Program-made: the position numbers and the translations under genes
Source: DASRQK01 sp964436635
GTDB lineage: Bacteria; Bacteroidota; Bacteroidia; Sphingobacteriales; Sphingobacteriaceae
Direction: 5' to 3'
DNA length: 53,358 bases
NCBI GenBank assembly: GCA_964436635.1
Contig: CAYTDM010000015.1
Location: 1 to 53,358 of the forward strand
Part shown: positions 48,168 to 53,358 of the stretch, one piece after another
Layout of the letters: each line of letters starts with the position of its first letter
Numbering within the stretch: the first letter of the stretch is position 1
The notes under the pieces: model-generated
Seen by the model: only the letters and a program-made list of their open reading frames with translations
Told to the model about the DNA's origin: nothing
Database searches by the model: none

Positions 48168-49651
48168 GATTCTTCCGATGGTTTTTGCTTTCCTTTATTC
48201 GAAGACGGACGTTTGCGGTTCCTGTTCTGCCGATTGCCCTGTGGGCGATTTGCCGCACCTTGTTCACCTTGAGGTCGATTTGCACCTTCATTTCCTACGC
48301 TTCCTTGAACATTGGCCCCATCTTTAGCTTGAGGTGCGGGTTTAGCCCCTTGTTTTTTGGGCTTCGCTTGTCCAGGTCGTGCTGGCTGATCTCCCTTAGC
48401 TGCTTTCGCAGGAGCGTTTCCATTCTGAGGACCATTATTCCCGGTTTGACTGGGAGCCTTTCCGTTTTGAGCTGGCTTGTTCGCCGCGGCTGCAGGGCTA
48501 CTCCCGTTTTTATTAACCTTTTTCTTCTTCCTCTTTTTCTTGTTCTTATCGTCTAACCGAGTTAAGCTTTCTTGACCGACCACATTTTCATAATCGAAGG
48601 CCGCGTTTTTATCTGTTACCGGCTCTTCGATGGTCATGCCCGTTTCTTCCGGCTTTTGACCAGATTCATTGAGCTTTTTAATCTCTTTAACACGATCCAC
48701 AGGAATCGCCATCCAACTTTCTTCACCCGGATGACTAAACCACATGATTTTCTTAAAGATATCTGTCTTTTGAAGATACGCCACGCCGCGTTGAGTTTCA
48801 ATCCTGTCCACATTGGAAGGAATGTCTTTTAACGCGTCCATATAACTGTCTAATTCATAGTTTAAACAGCATTTTAATTTGCCACACTGACCCGCTAACT
48901 TCAAGGTATTTAAGGACAAGTTTTGATAGCGAGCAGCCGATGTAGACACCGTCTTAAAGTCAGTTAACCAGGTAGAACAACATAATTCCCTGCCGCAGGC
49001 ACCAATACCCCCCAAACGACTTGCTTCCTGCCGCATGCCGATTTGACGCATTTCAATACGAATACGGAATGCTTCCGCCATTTTCTTAATTAATTCCCTG
49101 AAATCTACACGACCTTCAGCGGTATAGTAGAAGGTAGCCTTGGTTTTATCCCCTTGGTAATCTACATCGCTTATTTTCATGGAAAGCCCAAGTTCAAGTG
49201 CCAAGGTGCGAGCCCGGTGCATGGTTTCCCATTCTAAATCCTTCGCTGCTCTCCATTTGATAACATCGTTTTCGTTCGCTTTTCTATAAATCTTTTTAAG
49301 AATATCTTCTTGTCTGGTTTTGCTCTTCTTAATTTGCAGCCGCACTAATTCACCTGTTAAAGAGACGTGGCCCACATCGTATCCCCCAGTTGGAGACTCC
49401 ACGACCACCATTTCACCCATTTCAAGGTAGATGTTTTCTTCATTGATAAAAAAATCCTTACGCGAACCTTTAAATCTAACTTCTACTATATTAAAAGGTG
49501 TATAATTAGTTGGCATATCCATGTGGCTAAGCCAATCGTAAACGTCTAATTTATTACATCCGCTGGTCATGCAGGAGCCATTGTTCTGGCAACCATTTGG
49601 TATAGAACTAGTTCCACAACCACCACCGGATGCGCATCCATTGCATCCCAT
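48164..49651 (-). CDS. PSP1/RicT-like protein with Cys-rich head and basic tail
   Basis: A 495-residue protein with a central PSP1 domain (about 55-330), related to RicT of the Bacillus regulatory iron-sulfur complex. Two cysteine pairs are conserved: ACGRELCC at 218-225 and GQCGKLKCC at 254-262. Six more Cys lie in the first 32 residues (3, 6, 12, 21, 27, 32), which could bind a metal or cluster. The C-terminal ~130 residues are low-complexity, rich in Lys, Gly, Asn, Pro and Gln, starting with KKKRKKKK, and probably disordered and nucleic-acid binding. It lies 10 bases after holB and overlaps gldH by four bases. The order holB-PSP1-gldH suggests one transcript. Its job here is unknown. Confidence 0.85.
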   Translation of the reverse strand: MGCNGCASGGGCGTSSIPNGCQNNGSCMTSGCNKLDVYDWLSHMDMPTNYTPFNIVEVRFKGSRKDFFINEENIYLEMGEMVVVESPTGGYDVGHVSLTGELVRLQIKKSKTRQEDILKKIYRKANENDVIKWRAAKDLEWETMHRARTLALELGLSMKISDVDYQGDKTKATFYYTAEGRVDFRELIKKMAEAFRIRIEMRQIGMRQEASRLGGIGACGRELCCSTWLTDFKTVSTSAARYQNLSLNTLKLAGQCGKLKCCLNYELDSYMDALKDIPSNVDRIETQRGVAYLQKTDIFKKIMWFSHPGEESWMAIPVDRVKEIKKLNESGQKPEETGMTIEEPVTDKNAAFDYENVVGQESLTRLDDKNKKKRKKKKVNKNGSSPAAAANKPAQNGKAPSQTGNNGPQNGNAPAKAAKGDQPARPGQAKPKKQGAKPAPQAKDGANVQGSVGNEGANRPQGEQGAANRPQGNRQNRNRKRPSSNKGKQKPSEES

Positions 49652-49661
49652 AATCTTATGT

Positions 49662-50810
49662 TTATATAGTTGAGTCCGCTTTTTTGCGGAACGTATTGTA
49701 TTTAAATAGTAAAACTAAACGCAAAGATAAATCTAAAAACAATAACTTGGCGTTAGCATTCCGTTCTATATGAAAAATAGCTTCTTCAACGACCCTACTC
49801 ATCTCTTCGATTTGTTCCACCGCATAGCGCGCCGCAAATTTGCCCACAAACGATTTAGCTTCCGGCTGCATGCTCTGCAAATCCCCCGCACCCACTTGTT
49901 CCAACATCACCGAACGCATCATAGAAAGGGTATATTTTAAAAAGCTCTTTTGGTTTTCTCGTCCCAAAATGGCCAGATTATTTTCACAAAATGGTATCAG
50001 GGCATTCCCTGCGTCGGTGACACAATAACGAAGCCACTGCACCATAGTCTCAAAAAAAGGTTCAGCCAGCTCATCCACATAACTTCTGGCTCTGGTCAAA
50101 CTCCCTTCACTCATCAGCGAAATTTCTTCGATTTGTTCATGAGAAAGTTGTGGCGCATAGGCTTCCAAGTAATGCACTACTTGTTCGCGATCATACGCTT
50201 TAATCTTAACTAACTGCGTTCTCGAAAGGATGGTATTTAAGATAAGGTCCGAATTTTCGGCCACCAGAATAAATAAGGTATTCTCAGGCGGTTCCTCAAT
50301 AAGTTTTAGCAGCGCATTTCCTTGTTTATCTAAATACTCAGGCAGCCACATAATTAACACCTTGTATTTCGACTCAAAGGACTTTAAGCTAAGTTTCTTT
50401 ATAATATCATGCGCTTCCGCAATGTTAATATTGGCTTGTTTATTCTCCGCTTCAAAATATCCTCTCCAATCCTCCATCCCTAAATACGGGTTTTTTAAAA
50501 ACGCTTCCCTCCAGGATTGTATAAAAGTAGTCGCTGTATCTTCCTTATGCTTCGCAAAAAACGGATAGGAAAAGTGTAAATCTGGATGAATGAGCTTTTG
50601 ATATTTCCGACAATGTCCACAGGTACCACAACTGTCATCTGCAGTAGGCGCTTCACAATTGATGTATTGCGCATAAGCAATCGCCAGGGCTAACCCTCCA
50701 TTACCTTGAGGCCCCAAAAACAATTGAGCATGACTGACTCGTTGCTCTTGGACCGTCTTGATGAGTTGACTTTTGATGTGTTTGTGACCTTGAATCTCTT
50801 TAAATTGCAT
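49662..50810 (-). CDS. holB: DNA polymerase III delta' subunit
   Basis: Clamp-loader subunit. Recognised from the N-terminal KSQLIKTVQEQRVSHAQLF pattern and zinc-binding CGTCGHCRKYQ. Also present are LLKLIEEPPENTLFILV and SRTQLVKI, the sensor region of the clamp-loader fold. The P-loop is degenerate (GPQGNGG, without the lysine), as in delta' proteins that do not hydrolyse ATP. Length 382 is normal for Bacteroidota. First gene of the holB-PSP1-gldH transcript, with a TATATTTG promoter element about 25 bases upstream. Confidence 0.92.
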   Translation of the reverse strand: MQFKEIQGHKHIKSQLIKTVQEQRVSHAQLFLGPQGNGGLALAIAYAQYINCEAPTADDSCGTCGHCRKYQKLIHPDLHFSYPFFAKHKEDTATTFIQSWREAFLKNPYLGMEDWRGYFEAENKQANINIAEAHDIIKKLSLKSFESKYKVLIMWLPEYLDKQGNALLKLIEEPPENTLFILVAENSDLILNTILSRTQLVKIKAYDREQVVHYLEAYAPQLSHEQIEEISLMSEGSLTRARSYVDELAEPFFETMVQWLRYCVTDAGNALIPFCENNLAILGRENQKSFLKYTLSMMRSVMLEQVGAGDLQSMQPEAKSFVGKFAARYAVEQIEEMSRVVEEAIFHIERNANAKLLFLDLSLRLVLLFKYNTFRKKADSTI

Positions 50811-51263
50811 GTCAATTTTTTAAAGCTGATTTAGCAAATATAGCAGGATTGCATTAAAATCCGTACTTCTACTACAATTGGAATTTTTTATTAGATACTT
50901 TGTGATTTTTCTTTGCTTAATGTCTAAGATTTTTTTATCTTTAGCCAGCCAATTGTTTTAACCTGAATTACCCGCTGGTAAGTTGTATTTGTTAAAAAAT
51001 AACGGGACATTTTTTGCCATTTTGGAGAAGTCCTTTGCTTGTTTGGCATTATACACAAGAGGGTGTGCAAAATTTTTTTTGACAGGTTTATAAACGGATA
51101 AAAACCGCTAATTTACATTGTAAATTGCATAAAATCAGTGTGGTAAGCATTATTTTGCTTTTTTATTTTTTAGGTGATTTTTTTTTGTCATCTTCGTTTT
51201 TAGAAAAAGTTATCCACATTTTTTGAATCAATCATTGGGAATCAATTTATTAAGAAATTACGA
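50811..51263. promoter_or_regulatory. Intergenic region upstream of dnaA with DnaA boxes, possible oriC
   Basis: 453 bases without a gene between divergent holB and dnaA, very AT-rich with several T-runs. Perfect DnaA boxes TTATACACA (51049-51057) and TTATCCACA (51210-51218) are present. A near-match on the other strand (TTTTGCACA, 51064-51072) forms an inverted pair with the first. DnaA boxes upstream of dnaA can serve autoregulation, and such AT-rich regions are also candidate replication origins. Which applies here cannot be decided from this window. Confidence 0.6.
50835..50842 (-). promoter_or_regulatory. Promoter of holB operon
   Basis: On the minus strand TATATTTG fits TAnnTTTG exactly, 24 bases before the holB ATG. 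Confidence 0.5.
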
Positions 51264-52691
51264 ATGGAAAAAACGAGTGTCAGTGTTTGGAATAGTTGTC
51301 TTCAGATCATAAAAGATAATATTCCTGCACAAAGTTTTAAGACATGGTTTGAGCCTGTGAAGGCTGTGAGATTGGAAGGCAACGTTTTGACTATTCAAGT
51401 ACCAAGTTTGTTTTTTTACGAGTGGTTGGAAGAGCATTATGTGGGGCTCTTAAGAAAGACCATTAAAAAGCAACTTGGAGAGAATGGTCGCCTGGAATAT
51501 AATATTGTAGTAGAAAAATCTTCTACCAACCATCCTTATACCACGAACATGCCTTCAAATGGAAATGGTGCGGAAGCAAAAAAGCAATCCATGCCTATTC
51601 CTATTTCCTTAAATAAGGATATTAAAAATCCATTCGTGATCCCTGGGTTGAAAAAACTTCAGGTGGATCCACAATTAAATCAGAATTACAGCTTTGATAA
51701 TTTTATAGAAGGCGAATGTAATCGCCTTGCTCGCTCTGCCGGTTATGCCGTAGCCGAACGACCAGGAGGTACATCGTTCAATCCTTTGATGGTGTATGGT
51801 GGTGTTGGTTTAGGTAAAACCCACTTGGTTCAAGCCATCGGAAATGAAATCAAGCAGCGCTATCCAGATAAGCTGGTCATTTATGTAGCCTGCGAAAAGT
51901 TTTGTCAACAATTTGTCGACTCGGTAAAGAAAAATACCGTAAATGACTTCGTGAACTTTTATCAAGCCATGGATGTAATCATCATGGATGACATTCACAA
52001 TTTTGCGGGCAAAGAAAAGACACAAGATATTTTCTTCCATATTTTTAATCACCTCCATCAGTCAAGCAAGCAAATCATTTTGACAGCAGACAAACCGCCT
52101 AAAGATTTAGCTGGATTGGAAGAGCGATTATTAAGCCGTTTCAAGTGGGGCTTATCTGCGGATATACAAGCGCCCGATTTGGAAACCCGCATGGCCATTT
52201 TGCAAAAGAAAATGTACAGCGATGGCATCGAACTTCCAGAAGATGTGATTGAATATGTGGCGGAGCAAATCGATAATAGCGTGCGTGAATTAGAAGGAGC
52301 CATGGTTTCCTTGCTTGCGCAAGCCACCCTAAATAAAAAGGAAGTCGATTTAAATTTGGCCAAAACCATGTTGAAGAACTTTGTTAAAAATTCTTCAAAG
52401 GAGATTTCCATGGATTATATCCAAAAATTAGTCTGCGATTATTTTGAAGTGCCAGTGGAAATGGTCAAGTCGAAGATCAGAAAGCGTGAAATCGTTCAAG
52501 CGCGTCAGATTTCTATGTACTTAGCCAAAAACCATACTAAAACGTCACTTAAATCCATCGGTGAGTTTTTCGGAGGCAGGGATCACTCAACAGTGATTTA
52601 TGCGTGCCAAACTGTAGAGGATTTAATCGAGACTGATAAGAAATTCAAGAGCTACGTGCAAGATATTTTAAAACGTTTAAAAACAGTTTAA
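51264..52691 (+). CDS. dnaA: Chromosomal replication initiator DnaA
   Basis: Initiator AAA+ protein, 475 residues. Domain I (about 1-85), a polar linker domain II, then the ATPase domain: YGGVGLGKTHLVQAIGNE (Walker A), VIIMDDIHNFAGKEKTQDIF (Walker B) and LLSRFKWGL (sensor/arginine region). The C-terminal DNA-binding signature is GGRDHSTVIYACQ. The family is essential and binds boxes of the type seen upstream. It is followed by a remnant gene on the opposite strand. Confidence 0.98.
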   Translation: MEKTSVSVWNSCLQIIKDNIPAQSFKTWFEPVKAVRLEGNVLTIQVPSLFFYEWLEEHYVGLLRKTIKKQLGENGRLEYNIVVEKSSTNHPYTTNMPSNGNGAEAKKQSMPIPISLNKDIKNPFVIPGLKKLQVDPQLNQNYSFDNFIEGECNRLARSAGYAVAERPGGTSFNPLMVYGGVGLGKTHLVQAIGNEIKQRYPDKLVIYVACEKFCQQFVDSVKKNTVNDFVNFYQAMDVIIMDDIHNFAGKEKTQDIFFHIFNHLHQSSKQIILTADKPPKDLAGLEERLLSRFKWGLSADIQAPDLETRMAILQKKMYSDGIELPEDVIEYVAEQIDNSVRELEGAMVSLLAQATLNKKEVDLNLAKTMLKNFVKNSSKEISMDYIQKLVCDYFEVPVEMVKSKIRKREIVQARQISMYLAKNHTKTSLKSIGEFFGGRDHSTVIYACQTVEDLIETDKKFKSYVQDILKRLKTV

Positions 52692-52692
52692 T

Positions 52693-53257
52693 TTATTTTT
52701 TCGCGGCCAGACTGATTGGGTTGTTGGAGTTGGGCTTTAAGGCTAAAGACTCCAACAATAATACGTCTTTTACATCCCCCGGATTCCGAAGCAGATTTAG
52801 AATAAATGCTTGTGGATTTTTAGCATAACCTTCCCAAAGCTTTTCTACATGCTCAGCACTCGTTTTGATTGCTGCGGTTTGCTTAGCCCTGTTCGCCAAA
52901 TTGATCTCCGATTCGGAATCTATACCCTGGCTAATCGTTTCCATTTGTTCAAATGCGCTTAGGTTATAGGAAATGTGACCTTTTGAGTCCGAAGCATGGA
53001 CTATTAAACCAGGAAGACCGTTCAAGTGCCAAGGGCCAGCCCGGAATGGAATATCTGGACAAAACTAAACATTCCACTTCCTGCCTTCAAAAAATGTTTG
53101 CGCCTTCATCCTTGGATTTGGTAGTATCTATAAAATGCGCGTAATCATAATGCGCTACCGCAATTATTTTTTCATTCTTCTGGGCTAAAACCACTTGGCA
53201 GACCAATGAAAAAACGAATAATGCGATCATTCTAATTGATTTGACTTCTTTTCTCAT
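52693..53257 (-). pseudogene. Broken GLPGLI family gene
   Basis: GLPGLI proteins are secreted Bacteroidota proteins of about 250-300 residues, named for a conserved motif. The 5' piece (start ATG at 53257) has a signal peptide (MRKEVKSIRMIALFVF to QVVLAQ) and reads to KSKDEGANIF, then a TGA near 53081. The 3' piece reads PDIPFRAGPWHLNGLPGLIV to the stop at 52693, with the GLPGLI motif intact. Between them the frame shifts after a T-run (FFEGRK in the next frame) and the usual middle of over 100 residues is missing, with an in-frame stop just before the second piece. So the gene is disrupted by a frameshift and an internal deletion. An assembly error remains possible, given the N-gap elsewhere. 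Confidence 0.75.
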
Positions 53258-53358
53258 ATTAATCAGATTTTCTCATTTAATTCAGCAGTCTATTCACTTC
53301 AATTATACTACATGTTAAGTTACATTCTTAGTGTTTCATTAATTATCAAATCATTAGG

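Noticed and set aside
48185..48556. Plus-strand 123-residue open frame over the PSP1 gene tail
   Set aside because: It is the antisense of the low-complexity tail, with repeated Leu/Phe/Ser stretches and no homologous features.
1..53358. Prophage, insertion sequence or integrated element
   Set aside because: No transposase, integrase, phage structural gene or attachment-site repeat was seen; gene order and composition look chromosomal throughout.

Overview
The window looks like a stretch of a Bacteroidota chromosome, most likely Cytophagales (order-level guess, not proven). The evidence is the rpmB-rpmG-DUF4295-ftsY-rimO ribosomal block, the GldH gliding lipoprotein next to a PSP1/RicT-like protein, a split ATP synthase operon without beta and epsilon, BshC of bacillithiol synthesis, many 'FAQ'-ending signal peptides, and promoter-like TAnnTTTG words. 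Base composition is fairly even at roughly 40% GC. I see no prophage, insertion sequence, CRISPR array or resistance island. A run of 10 Ns (3290-3299) marks an assembly gap inside a gene.

Layout. 1-315 has no gene, only a hairpin. 316-7690 (minus strand) is a compact cluster: nagA, a DUF5009/HGSNAT-like membrane acetyltransferase, an Amidase_3 N-acetylmuramoyl-L-alanine amidase, a GHL10/DUF187 (DigH-type) lipoprotein glycosidase and a serine beta-lactamase-like hydrolase. Together these read as cell-wall glycan turnover and amino-sugar recovery. 7945-9522 is an exported M28 peptidase. 9689-17272 holds folE, rlmD, small envelope genes, an NSUN-type RNA methyltransferase, an epimerase, an unusual SerB-SerA remnant fusion and 5-formyl-THF cyclo-ligase. 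17324-26263 is an envelope/secreted-enzyme region: PIG-L deacetylase, a newly noticed 40-residue membrane protein, SSS symporter, lipoprotein amidase, DUF3078 protein and M14 peptidase. 26327-32850 carries a NifU-like protein, ribosomal proteins L28 and L33, DUF4295, FtsY, RimO, BshC and RecO.

32842-35435 (minus) is a feoA-feoB iron operon ending in a 55-residue Cys-rich membrane protein. 35545-37476 is a PIF1-type helicase that overlaps the ATP synthase operon (AtpI-like, a, c, b, delta, alpha, gamma; 37473-42991). Then come an SMR transporter, tRNA-Arg(CCU), and the rsfS-ftsH-LUD block facing birA. Last are holB-PSP1-gldH, divergent from dnaA, with a 453-base AT-rich DnaA-box region between them, and a broken GLPGLI-family gene at the right edge.

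Most of the window is housekeeping. The items most worth a second look are: the phosphatase fused to a SerA remnant that has lost its NAD domain; the small membrane protein translationally coupled to the symporter; the strongly over-represented nonamer GCTGCGCAA (13 exact copies counted by eye); short tandem duplications (17-24 bases) next to gene ends; and several TAnnTTTG elements 4-5 bases before ATG codons, suggesting leaderless mRNAs.
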